Part shown: positions 23,720 through 30,434 of the stretch, one piece after another
Numbering within the stretch: position 1 is the first letter of the stretch
How the letters are laid out: each line of letters starts with the position of its first letter
From: a virus
Length of the DNA stretch: 46,266 nucleotides
Virus record (IMG/VR): IMGVR_UViG_3300044796_000038
Coordinates: 1 to 46,266 of that record
Direction: 5' to 3' (one strand)
The notes under the pieces: generated by a model
Told to the model about the DNA's origin: nothing
The model's database searches: none
Seen by the model: only the letters and a program-made list of their open reading frames with translations
Position numbers and translations under genes: made by a program

Positions 23720-25958
23720 AGACCTGCGGGCCGGTACGAAACTCCGTGCCGGTCTGGGTCACTCAACGATTATCGCGGATATAGATTTTGAAACGTATAG
23801 CGAAGCCGGGTATTACTTCAACCCGGAAACGCAAAAATTCGACCCGCCACACGGTTCAAAGGTTAAGGGCCTCCCGACCATAGGGGCAGCCGTTTACGCA
23901 AGGCACCCGTCTACCCAGGTGCTTTCGCTGGCCTACGATCTCAAGGACGGCGACGGAAAACGCTTGTGGCACCCTGACAGTACCAACGGCTGGCCACTCG
24001 ATTTGTTCGAGCATGTGGTCAGGGGCGGACTGATCGAAGCGTGGAACGTCGCATTTGAACGCTGGATATGGAGTTACGTCTGTGTGCCACGCATGGGCTG
24101 GCCTGTTGTCGATCCGAAGCAATGGCGGTGCGCCCGTGGCAAGGCGCAAGCGTTTACCCTTCCACCAGGACTAGAAACCGCTGGAAACGTCCTTGACATA
24201 AAAAACAAAAAGCTCAAGGACGGAAGGCGGTTACTGACCAAATTTTCAATGCCACGCAATCCGACGAAACACGATCCGAGAACGCGCGTGCTGCCGTCCG
24301 AAGACCCCGCCGACGCCCGGTTACTTTATGAGTACAATTTGCGGGACATCGAGGCCGAGGCCGAACTGTCCAGCCTGATTCCCGACCTGTCAGATTTTGA
24401 ACTGGAATTCTGGCAGTGCGACCAGGCAATCAACACACGGGGCGTCCAGCTTGATCTGGCCGCAATACGCGACTGCATTGTGGTCATTGAACAAGCGTAC
24501 CGTCGGTATGACGCCCGTATATCGGAACTGACCGGGGGTGCCGTTCCCGCAGCGTCCGAACTGTTCAAGATGCGCGGCTGGTTGATGCGGCAGGGGGTAC
24601 ATGTCGATTCGCTTGACCAGGCCAGCATTACGGAACTTTTGACCCGTGACGACCTGTCTTCCGCTGTTCGGGAAGTGCTGCAACTACGTGAACTGACCGG
24701 GCTGGCCAGCGTTAAAAAACTGTACGCCATGGTCAATCAGGCGACCGACGACGGCAGGGTGCATGACCTCTTTGTGTATCATTCCGCCCGGACAGGTCGC
24801 GCCGCAGGGTCAGGGCCGCAGCCCCAGAACCTGCCGAACAGTGGGCCAGAGGTTCGTCTATGTACCGAGTGTGAGACTCATCACCGCACGGACTATGAGT
24901 ATTGCCCGACGTGCGGTGCGGACAGTACGGGGAAACCCGTCGAATGGAACGCCAGCGCCGTTCAGGACGCAATCGACACACTGGGCACGCGTTCCCTCGA
25001 TCTTGTGGAACTTCAATGGGGGACTGCCCTTGATACCGTGTCCGCCTGCCTGCGAGGAATGTTTGTCGCTGCCCCCGGGCATGATCTTGTCTGTTCGGAC
25101 TATAGCGCCATCGAAGCCGTGGTGCTGGCAGAACTGGCCGGGGAGACTTGGCGTCAGGAAGTTTTCCGCACGCACGGGCAAATTTATGAAATGAGCGCGT
25201 CCAAAGTGACCGGGATTCCGTTTGACGAATTCCTGTTAGAGAAAGCCACCAGCGGCAAGCACCACCCAAAACGCAAGCTGGGAAAAGTGGCAGAACTGGC
25301 GTCCGGGTACGGCGGCTGGATTGGAGCGTGGAAAAACTTCGGTGCCGACAAGTTTATGAGCGAGGAAGAAATCAAACAGGCGATTCTCGCGTGGCGGCAG
25401 GCAAGCCCGGCGATTGTGGAATTCTGGGGCGGTCAGCAACGAAACTGGAAACCCGAACTGTATGGACTGGAAGGCGCAGCCGTGAACGCCATCAACAGCC
25501 CGGGGCAGGTGTTCGCGTACCGTGGCCTATCCTATAGGGTTGTCCAGGATATTCTGTATTGCACCCTTCCGTCCGGGCGTCATATCGTGTACCACCGGCC
25601 CAGACTGGCGAATAGTTCCCGGCGTCCGGGCACGCTGGAAATCAGTTACGAGGGGTGGAACACGAACCCGACGCAAGGGCCGACCGGCTGGATTCGCATC
25701 AACACCTATGGCGGGAAACTGACCGAAAACGTCGTACAGGCCGTGGCCCGGGACATACTTGCAAATGCCGTTGTCTTGTTGGAACGCGCGGGCTATCCCG
25801 TCGTCCTGCACGTTCACGACGAGATTGTGAGCGAGGTACTGGAAACCTGGGGATCACTGCTTGGGTTTGAACAGATAATGTCCACAATGCCAGCGTGGGC
25901 AGCCGGGTGGCCGGTTGTGGCAAAGGGCGGCTGGCGAGCGAAAAGGTACCGGAAATAA
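23682..25958 (+). CDS. DNA polymerase, family A
   Basis: This 758-residue protein carries an N-terminal DEDD-like exonuclease start (IADIDFETYSE at 31-41) and the three polymerase motifs: motif A CSDYSAIEAVVLAEL near 472, motif B region KLGKVAELASGYGG near 530 with its conserved Lys and Tyr-Gly, and motif C HVHDEIVSE near 709. Between exonuclease and palm, near 395-415, four cysteines in two CxxC pairs form a likely zinc ribbon inserted in the thumb region. It would be the replicative polymerase, working with the prim-pol/helicase, the SSB and the nuclease encoded around it. Confidence 0.95.
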   Translation: MSITIPPPPPKLEDLRAGTKLRAGLGHSTIIADIDFETYSEAGYYFNPETQKFDPPHGSKVKGLPTIGAAVYARHPSTQVLSLAYDLKDGDGKRLWHPDSTNGWPLDLFEHVVRGGLIEAWNVAFERWIWSYVCVPRMGWPVVDPKQWRCARGKAQAFTLPPGLETAGNVLDIKNKKLKDGRRLLTKFSMPRNPTKHDPRTRVLPSEDPADARLLYEYNLRDIEAEAELSSLIPDLSDFELEFWQCDQAINTRGVQLDLAAIRDCIVVIEQAYRRYDARISELTGGAVPAASELFKMRGWLMRQGVHVDSLDQASITELLTRDDLSSAVREVLQLRELTGLASVKKLYAMVNQATDDGRVHDLFVYHSARTGRAAGSGPQPQNLPNSGPEVRLCTECETHHRTDYEYCPTCGADSTGKPVEWNASAVQDAIDTLGTRSLDLVELQWGTALDTVSACLRGMFVAAPGHDLVCSDYSAIEAVVLAELAGETWRQEVFRTHGQIYEMSASKVTGIPFDEFLLEKATSGKHHPKRKLGKVAELASGYGGWIGAWKNFGADKFMSEEEIKQAILAWRQASPAIVEFWGGQQRNWKPELYGLEGAAVNAINSPGQVFAYRGLSYRVVQDILYCTLPSGRHIVYHRPRLANSSRRPGTLEISYEGWNTNPTQGPTGWIRINTYGGKLTENVVQAVARDILANAVVLLERAGYPVVLHVHDEIVSEVLETWGSLLGFEQIMSTMPAWAAGWPVVAKGGWRAKRYRK

Positions 25959-26284
25959 TGCGAGAGATTTTACAAAAGCTGCACCCTGACATAAACAAGT
26001 CAATCGACGAACTGCTGGACACGTTCAACGATTTCAAGAAGTCGGAACAATTGAACCAGTACAAGGACGACGCCCGTGTGTGCATTGAAGCGTTAATGTT
26101 TGTCATGGCAACCTTTGTCATGGGTGAGATTAACGGCATGGCGAAACGAACCAAAATCGTTTTGGATAACGGCTCTGTCCTGACCTACGAAGAAAAGATG
26201 CGAACCATTCTCGACCGTTATACGGAAATTCAACAGGACGTAATCGACCGGATGAGCCAAATTGAAAAAAAATCGACTGATTGA
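25958..26284 (+). CDS. Helical protein, unknown function
   Basis: The 108-residue product starts at the TAATG overlap with the polymerase stop. It is mostly helical, with amphipathic stretches such as INKSIDELLDTFNDFKK and a Met/Ala/Val-rich central helix (ALMFVMATFVMGEI) that is too interrupted to be a clear membrane span. The C-terminus is a charged helix. No family is recognised. Translation is probably coupled to the polymerase. Confidence 0.7.
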   Translation: MREILQKLHPDINKSIDELLDTFNDFKKSEQLNQYKDDARVCIEALMFVMATFVMGEINGMAKRTKIVLDNGSVLTYEEKMRTILDRYTEIQQDVIDRMSQIEKKSTD

Positions 26285-26696
26285 ACTGCCCTATCTGTAT
26301 GACCTTTCATTCAAGGATCAGAACGGATTGCCCGTTTTGGTCAATGAGGAAAGCCCGCCATCCCTGCCGAAAGCCGTGGAGAAGCTCGCCATATACTGCC
26401 GGTATGAACTGCATATAGATTTCCCCCAGTACACTGCCCGCACGGACGTGACGCATCCGGACGTTTCGGCGTGGTTGTGGACTGACTACGACTGGGAAGG
26501 CGTTTTCGCTGTGGGCGGCTGTTCGTTCCGGCGCGACATTCTCGAATGGGTCTGGATACACCCATACTACCGGGGGCGCGGTCTGCTGAAGAAGGCATGG
26601 CCCGTATTTATCGACCTGTACGGAAACTTTGCTATCGAGCCACCCCTTAGTCATGCCATGCAAGGTTTCGTAAAAAAAGTAGTTGACGGTCTATAG
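26262..26696 (+). CDS. GNAT-like acetyltransferase (candidate)
   Basis: The 144-residue product has a segment typical of GNAT motif A: LEWVWIHPYYRGRGLLKKAW at about 90-110 (beta strand then Arg-Gly-x-Gly for acetyl-CoA), followed by PPLSHAMQGFVKK as in phage GNAT proteins. The only good start is TTG at 26262, with GGATGAG upstream; it overlaps the preceding gene by 23 bases. Substrate is unknown; modification of a host protein is one possibility. Confidence 0.65.
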   Translation: MKKNRLIELPYLYDLSFKDQNGLPVLVNEESPPSLPKAVEKLAIYCRYELHIDFPQYTARTDVTHPDVSAWLWTDYDWEGVFAVGGCSFRRDILEWVWIHPYYRGRGLLKKAWPVFIDLYGNFAIEPPLSHAMQGFVKKVVDGL

Positions 26697-26711
26697 ATAA
26701 TGGTCTATACT
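26683..26711 (+). promoter_or_regulatory. Promoter with CTATAG box (copy 2)
   Basis: TTGACG at 26683 and TATACT at 26706 are 17 bases apart, with CTATAG at spacer positions 3-8 and GTC before the -10 box, as in the copies at 14447 and 27157. It overlaps the end of the GNAT gene and drives the LPD29-like gene at 26746. Confidence 0.85.
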
Positions 26712-26745
26712 TCATTTCATCAACTAGCCAACAGGAACCGACGAA

Positions 26746-27156
26746 ATGACAGATATGACCGCCGCCAAGCTGATCCGAATTGAACTGAAAGAGAATTTCA
26801 GAGGGATCAAGTTTTCCGTAACCAGCGACCACAACAGCGTGAGAATTAAATGGACAAACGGGCCGTCCGAAAGACAGGTCGCATTGCTGGCAGAAAAATA
26901 CAAAAACGAATACCCGGGCGGTTGCCAGACCCGATACGTCAGCACTGCCCGCACCATCACGGACGACATATACCACGAAGCATTTGTGTTCATGAAATCG
27001 TATTTCGGCGGCTGTGACCACCTGCTGCACCTTGAACAGGTTTGCGAAAAACTGAATGCCAAATGGCACGCATGGACACCGCAAAATTTCCTCTACCGCC
27101 GACTGAATAAAATCGATCTGTCAAATGGGCTGAATGTGGAAATGTTAAAAGTATAG
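26746..27156 (+). CDS. LPD29-like protein, copy 1
   Basis: The 136-residue product starts MTDMTAAKLIRIELKENF and continues with KFSVTSDHNSVRIKWTNGP, a pattern I associate with the LPD29 domain of large polyvalent phage proteins (IR-x-ELK then KFSV and a W-x-x-GP core). The C-terminal half, with CDHLLHLEQVCEKLN, is not in its neighbour. AGGAA precedes the ATG. LPD29 proteins have no proven function; they are early, accessory genes in many mobile elements. The next gene is a shorter paralogue. Confidence 0.7.
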   Translation: MTDMTAAKLIRIELKENFRGIKFSVTSDHNSVRIKWTNGPSERQVALLAEKYKNEYPGGCQTRYVSTARTITDDIYHEAFVFMKSYFGGCDHLLHLEQVCEKLNAKWHAWTPQNFLYRRLNKIDLSNGLNVEMLKV

Positions 27157-27185
27157 TTGACAATCTATAGAGGGCGGTCTATACT
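27157..27185 (+). promoter_or_regulatory. Promoter with CTATAG box (copy 3)
   Basis: TTGACA at 27157 and TATACT at 27180 are 17 bases apart; CTATAG and GTC occupy the same spacer positions as in the other two copies. The TAG stop of the upstream gene ends one base before the -35 box. It serves the second LPD29-like gene. Confidence 0.88.
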
Positions 27186-27218
27186 GCCCTCATAGACAAC
27201 GAACACGGAGCAACGAAA

Positions 27219-27497
27219 ATGAAATCAACACAAGCACAAGCCGCCGCCCTCATCCGCAAGGAACTGAAAGCCGCTTTCAAAGACACGAAATTTTCGGTGA
27301 CCAGCGAATCCTACTCCATGGGCGATTCCGTGAGTGTTTGCTGGGAAAACGGCCCGAATCGTGAAGCCGTCCACGCCATCGTCGGCAAATACCAGTACGG
27401 CCATTTCGATTCAATGACGGATTGCTACGAACACTCAAACGGCAACGAAAGCATCCCACAGACAAAGTTTGTACAACTATACCGGAGGGCAGCATAG
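27219..27497 (+). CDS. LPD29-like protein, copy 2
   Basis: The 92-residue product repeats the pattern of the previous gene: ALIRKELKAAFKDTKFSVTS, then VSVCWENGPNREAVHAIVGKY. It lacks the long C-terminal part. Each copy has the same type of promoter and a similar spacing to its ATG, so promoter and gene were probably duplicated as a cassette. Function is unknown; the sequence similarity of the two first halves is visible by eye. Confidence 0.72.
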   Translation: MKSTQAQAAALIRKELKAAFKDTKFSVTSESYSMGDSVSVCWENGPNREAVHAIVGKYQYGHFDSMTDCYEHSNGNESIPQTKFVQLYRRAA

Positions 27498-27799
27498 TGG
27501 AACTGCAATTGACGGACAGCAAGGAAATAAACGACTTGGGGTTTAGTATCCTGAAACGGTTGATGACAACCTTCGAGAAGAAAGTCAAAGGGCGAAAGTT
27601 TAACGAAGCGGAAGCCCTGACGCTGGTTGCTGGGCTTTCAATGTCATTCACAAATTCATTGATTTTTCACTCACTACAGAATCACCCGATAATGGACGAC
27701 TTCAAGAACTACCGGCAATTTTTGACAAAAGCATTCAACCACGCAATGGACAATCTCGAACGGGACATTGCAAAACGAAAGTCACAGGGGGCGCACTAA
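27497..27799 (+). CDS. Helical protein, unknown function
   Basis: The frame starts further upstream as a chance extension, but GTG at 27497, overlapping the TAG stop of the previous gene and preceded by GGAGGG, is the likely start. The 100-residue product is helical with phrases ILKRLMTTFEKKVKGRKFNE and ALTLVAGLSMSF and a basic end. No family is recognised. Its stop overlaps the next ATG (TAATG). Confidence 0.68.
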   Translation: MELQLTDSKEINDLGFSILKRLMTTFEKKVKGRKFNEAEALTLVAGLSMSFTNSLIFHSLQNHPIMDDFKNYRQFLTKAFNHAMDNLERDIAKRKSQGAH

Positions 27800-27951
27800 T
27801 GGATCGGGTATCACTGACAGAAGCGGTGGCGATTGTTTGCATGGTAGTCATTGCCATTGCCATATTTGCGATAGAACTGGAATTGCACGCGCTGGTTCAA
27901 AACGGCGTAGGTCTGGCAATGGTAATGCCGGAAAGCTCAAAGGACGATTAG
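27799..27951 (+). CDS. 50-residue single-span membrane microprotein
   Basis: ATG shares a base with the previous stop (TAATG). Residues 8-28 form one membrane helix (EAVAIVCMVVIAIAIFAIEL) flanked by polar ends. The protein would sit in the inner membrane. It starts a run of membrane microproteins in this region. Confidence 0.62.
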   Translation: MDRVSLTEAVAIVCMVVIAIAIFAIELELHALVQNGVGLAMVMPESSKDD

Positions 27952-27953
27952 AA

Positions 27954-28088
27954 ATGAAAATACCCATCGGATTATTACTGTGTTTGACAATCCTTTATCT
28001 GGCGTTGATCTGCTCCCTGCAAAGTCTGGATCATAAACTGGATAGAGTTATAAAACAGCTCGACCGAATAGAGGCTAAAACCGCATGA
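27954..28088 (+). CDS. 44-residue membrane protein with short coiled-coil tail
   Basis: The product begins MKIPIGLLLCLTILYLALIC, one membrane helix or uncleaved signal anchor, followed by a heptad-like polar helix with DHKLDRVIKQLDRIE. Size and layout resemble small phage anchor proteins. ATGA overlaps the next gene. The ribosome site is weak, so coupling to the previous gene, two bases upstream, is likely. Confidence 0.62.
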   Translation: MKIPIGLLLCLTILYLALICSLQSLDHKLDRVIKQLDRIEAKTA

Positions 28089-28369
28089 TCCAAAAGCACA
28101 AAACGGAAATAACAAAGATCGTCGAAAGCGAGTGGCTTCCCGTTTTAAGAAACAACAGACGAATACTCAGCCCGGAACATGTATTCTGCCGGTTGACCAA
28201 AAAGAACCCAAAAAGTAAAAACGGAGGGTACTTTATAAAATTGTCTATCGGGTGTGCCATAACAGACGTACTCGACTACAAAGACAGACAGAATGTAGTC
28301 ATAACGATAAACCGTAACCGACCGCACCTGTATCTGGTTAAAAAAAAACTCAATCAAGCGGGTACGTGA
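28085..28369 (+). CDS. Basic protein, unknown function
   Basis: The 94-residue product is Lys/Arg/Asn rich (QKHKTEITKIVESEWLPVLR, then KKNPKSKNGGYFIKLSIGCAI) with a beta-rich end (NVVITINRNRPHLYLVKKK). No family is recognised. It starts at ATGA with the previous gene and its stop overlaps the next ATG as TGATG, so it is part of a coupled run. Confidence 0.68.
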   Translation: MIQKHKTEITKIVESEWLPVLRNNRRILSPEHVFCRLTKKNPKSKNGGYFIKLSIGCAITDVLDYKDRQNVVITINRNRPHLYLVKKKLNQAGT

Positions 28370-28527
28370 TGGACAAAGCGAATACCGTTTCGCCCAATGT
28401 CATGACTGTAGATTTTCCGGCGGAACGTAACGACCTGCTACCAATAGGGAAAACAGTCTCTGTGACGTTCGATATTTTCAGCGGCAATTGCCTTGTTTTC
28501 GACCTTTCAAAAATTATGGACTATTAA
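28369..28527 (+). CDS. 52-residue protein, unknown function
   Basis: ATG at the TGATG overlap opens a 52-residue frame ending two bases before the next ATG. The product (TVSPNVMTVDFPAERNDLLP, then VSVTFDIFSGNCLVFDL) looks like a compact beta fold. No family is recognised. It is supported mainly by tight packing. Confidence 0.6.
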   Translation: MDKANTVSPNVMTVDFPAERNDLLPIGKTVSVTFDIFSGNCLVFDLSKIMDY

Positions 28528-28529
28528 AC

Positions 28530-29081
28530 ATGAAAAAAACTTTAGTGATTGCGGCAATGATTGCATCCAGCGTGGCGTGTGCTAATCGGTACGAAAACAA
28601 GATTGTGGAGTCAGATTACAATTTCCAGTTAAGCCCCGGAGCGGTCGGGGGGATAGAACGAAGCGAATACAAAATGTGGGAAATGTCGGCAAAGGAAAAA
28701 TCAGAAGCATTGCAGGCGTACAAACGGGCCGTGTCCCCTATTGTGCCCATTGCATACGGGCAAACGACACAAACAACGGTTTACCATGCCGGGAAAATGA
28801 CGGGAACCCATCAGGTCTGTTTCAATAATCCATGGCCCCTTGCGGCGACGGCAAGCTACGTTTTCACCATTAACGACTCGCACCATTCGGCAAAATTAAC
28901 ACAAACGCTGTCGGTGGCCGGAAACCATACCCTGTGCGTATCGCATCAGACCTATCTGGTTTTCACTCCCATGGCCCCCGGACGGTATGCGTTCAGGGTT
29001 ACTACCTATGGCCAAATGTCCGCCGTCATGGGAACGCTACAGGGTAACGCATTCGGCAACGGCTTTCTGGTGGCGTCATGA
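28530..29081 (+). CDS. Secreted protein, paralogue A
   Basis: The frame extends upstream, but ATG at 28530 begins a signal peptide (MKKTLVIAAMIASSVACA) and is the likely start, giving 183 residues. The mature part has a helical N-terminal region and a beta-rich C-terminal domain with two cysteines separated by 38 residues, then the phrase GRYAFRVTTYGQM. The next gene has the same cysteine spacing and end phrase, so they are paralogues. It should be exported to the periplasm, or beyond, where a disulfide could form. A lipobox (VAC) reading is possible but poor. No family is recognised. Confidence 0.75.
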   Translation: MKKTLVIAAMIASSVACANRYENKIVESDYNFQLSPGAVGGIERSEYKMWEMSAKEKSEALQAYKRAVSPIVPIAYGQTTQTTVYHAGKMTGTHQVCFNNPWPLAATASYVFTINDSHHSAKLTQTLSVAGNHTLCVSHQTYLVFTPMAPGRYAFRVTTYGQMSAVMGTLQGNAFGNGFLVAS

Positions 29082-29575
29082 AAAAACTAATCCCGGCTTT
29101 ATTGATACTCGCCAGTAGTGCCGCCCTTTCCACGGTCGTCGGCAGCATGAAGGTCGAACAGTTGAACGAGGACAATACCGTCCAAAGCACCTACCAGGCG
29201 CAGGTGCTAGAGGACGAAAGTTTTGATATTCCTCCCGTGTTCGTCCGTTCCTACGGGCAGGAAATCCACGTACCGCCAAATGTCGATATGTACGTCCGGG
29301 GTTCCCACTTCGCCTGTTTCCGGAATATCGGCACGGGAACCCTCGTCGCGCATTATGTGATGATTGTGCGTGGAATGGGGAAGGAAGCAAAAACCGAAGG
29401 TGATCTAACCCTGACGAAACATTCGGCCCTGTGTGCCGGAAGCCAACCGATGCCGAATTTTATATGGCATAGCGGAAACGCCGGACGCTATGGGTATGAG
29501 GTAATAACACAAGGGCGAATGGGACGGGAAACAAAAACGTCAACCGCACACGGCACCGTATATGTGGGGCAGTAA
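29078..29575 (+). CDS. Secreted protein, paralogue B
   Basis: The 165-residue product begins with a signal peptide (MKKLIPALLILASSAALS) at an ATGA overlap with paralogue A. Its C-terminal domain has two cysteines separated by 38 residues, exactly as in A, followed by GRYGYEVITQGRM. It lacks the longer N-terminal region of A. Both are probably small periplasmic beta-sandwich proteins acting together. Superinfection exclusion or envelope modification would fit the context, but there is no direct evidence. Confidence 0.75.
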   Translation: MKKLIPALLILASSAALSTVVGSMKVEQLNEDNTVQSTYQAQVLEDESFDIPPVFVRSYGQEIHVPPNVDMYVRGSHFACFRNIGTGTLVAHYVMIVRGMGKEAKTEGDLTLTKHSALCAGSQPMPNFIWHSGNAGRYGYEVITQGRMGRETKTSTAHGTVYVGQ

Positions 29576-29759
29576 GCGAAAAATAGGTTTTCTGTTAAAC
29601 CTGATTTCCTATCTGCTGTCGGTCTATCTTGTGGTCTGGCATTATGTGGCCTCGAAAAACGGGTCGGAATGGGAGATAGCTGTCACGTCGGCTTTGCTGG
29701 GATTCCTGTGTTTTCCGAAGATTCAGAAAATAATGTTTCGGGGGCACCGCAATGGGTGA
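29562..29759 (+). CDS. Membrane protein with two helices
   Basis: The 65-residue product starts inside the end of the previous gene. It has a basic N-terminus, a membrane helix (IGFLLNLISYLLSVYLVVW), a short loop and a second hydrophobic stretch (IAVTSALLGFLCF), then a basic tail. Two spans and small size are compatible with a class II holin, but the endolysin is far away on the other strand, so the role is open. Confidence 0.65.
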   Translation: MWGSKRKIGFLLNLISYLLSVYLVVWHYVASKNGSEWEIAVTSALLGFLCFPKIQKIMFRGHRNG

Positions 29760-29895
29760 CTGGTCGTCGGGACTGGCGGTTTTCAGTTTTCTGGTGTGCT
29801 GCTATTTGATGGATCAGCATGTGGATAACCTGAAAAACCGACTGGAAACACTGGAAAACCTACACCACATAGAGGTAATCCATGACACAGAATGA
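29752..29895 (+). CDS. 47-residue anchored protein
   Basis: ATG at 29752 overlaps the previous gene. Residues 6-20 are a membrane helix (GLAVFSFLVCCYL) followed by a heptad-like helix HVDNLKNRLETLENLHH. Membrane anchor plus coiled coil is seen also in the gene at 27954. Its stop overlaps the next gene. Confidence 0.6.
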   Translation: MGDWSSGLAVFSFLVCCYLMDQHVDNLKNRLETLENLHHIEVIHDTE

Positions 29896-29992
29896 CATGT
29901 TTATCCGGGTGGTCTGTGGGGCGCTCGGGCTTATAGGGGGATGCACGATCATCTGTGCATTGTGTCTGGTGAAAATCGCTTTTGGAAACTAA
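29882..29992 (+). CDS. 36-residue membrane microprotein
   Basis: ATG at 29882 lies within the end of the previous gene, with GAGGTAA about eight bases ahead. The product is one membrane helix (VVCGALGLIGGCTIICALCL) with short polar ends. The next ATG follows one base after the stop. Confidence 0.58.
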   Translation: MTQNDMFIRVVCGALGLIGGCTIICALCLVKIAFGN

Positions 29993-29993
29993 T

Positions 29994-30191
29994 ATGCCGC
30001 CTATCGACGATAACGTACCGCCCGAAGTCTTAGGGCCGTTGATCAACTCAATGAAAGCCTACCGGGACGGCGTAATCGACTGCCAGAAGATGATGAACGC
30101 GCCGGTCGAAGCACTGATTGACAGGTGCAATGTGAACATCGCTGAACTGGAACAAAGATTGCATAACGCACTGGGAAGAAACACGCAATGA
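29994..30191 (+). CDS. Small helical protein, unknown function
   Basis: The 65-residue product (MPPIDDNVPPEVLGPLINSM, then VNIAELEQRLHNALGR) is acidic at the start and ends in a coiled-coil-like helix. ATG at 29994 is preferred to an upstream frame opening because it follows the previous stop directly. The stop overlaps the next ATG (ATGA). Confidence 0.65.
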   Translation: MPPIDDNVPPEVLGPLINSMKAYRDGVIDCQKMMNAPVEALIDRCNVNIAELEQRLHNALGRNTQ

Positions 30192-30379
30192 AATTGACGC
30201 AAGAGTTAAAAAAAGAAATTGACGGGTTCACGCTGTCTAAAATTGCATCTCTGTTTCGATTCTTCCCTTCCGACTATACGACGGGGGAGACAGGAAAATA
30301 TTTACAGGAGAAAGCAAAGAGAAGTCAACCGGAAAAACAAATATCTCCACCACCGAGCGCGGGTTCCCCCCAATTGTGA
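30188..30379 (+). CDS. Small basic protein, unknown function
   Basis: The 63-residue product starts KLTQELKKEIDGFTLSKIAS and ends in a Lys/Pro/Gln-rich tail without structure. No family is recognised. It is the last of the coupled small genes before a break of 55 bases. Confidence 0.62.
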   Translation: MKLTQELKKEIDGFTLSKIASLFRFFPSDYTTGETGKYLQEKAKRSQPEKQISPPPSAGSPQL

Positions 30380-30434
30380 ATATTTGCGCCAGGATCAATG
30401 CTCACGGTCTAACCTAATTTCCGGAGCAAAAAAC

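Noticed and set aside
29562-29759. Firm holin assignment for the two-helix protein
   Set aside because: Size and topology fit, but distance and strand relative to the endolysin give no support, so it is left unassigned.
30219-30434. N-terminal extension of the repeat protein
   Set aside because: The upstream frame overlaps the gene at 30188 in another phase and has no family-like sequence; ATG at 30435 has a ribosome site.
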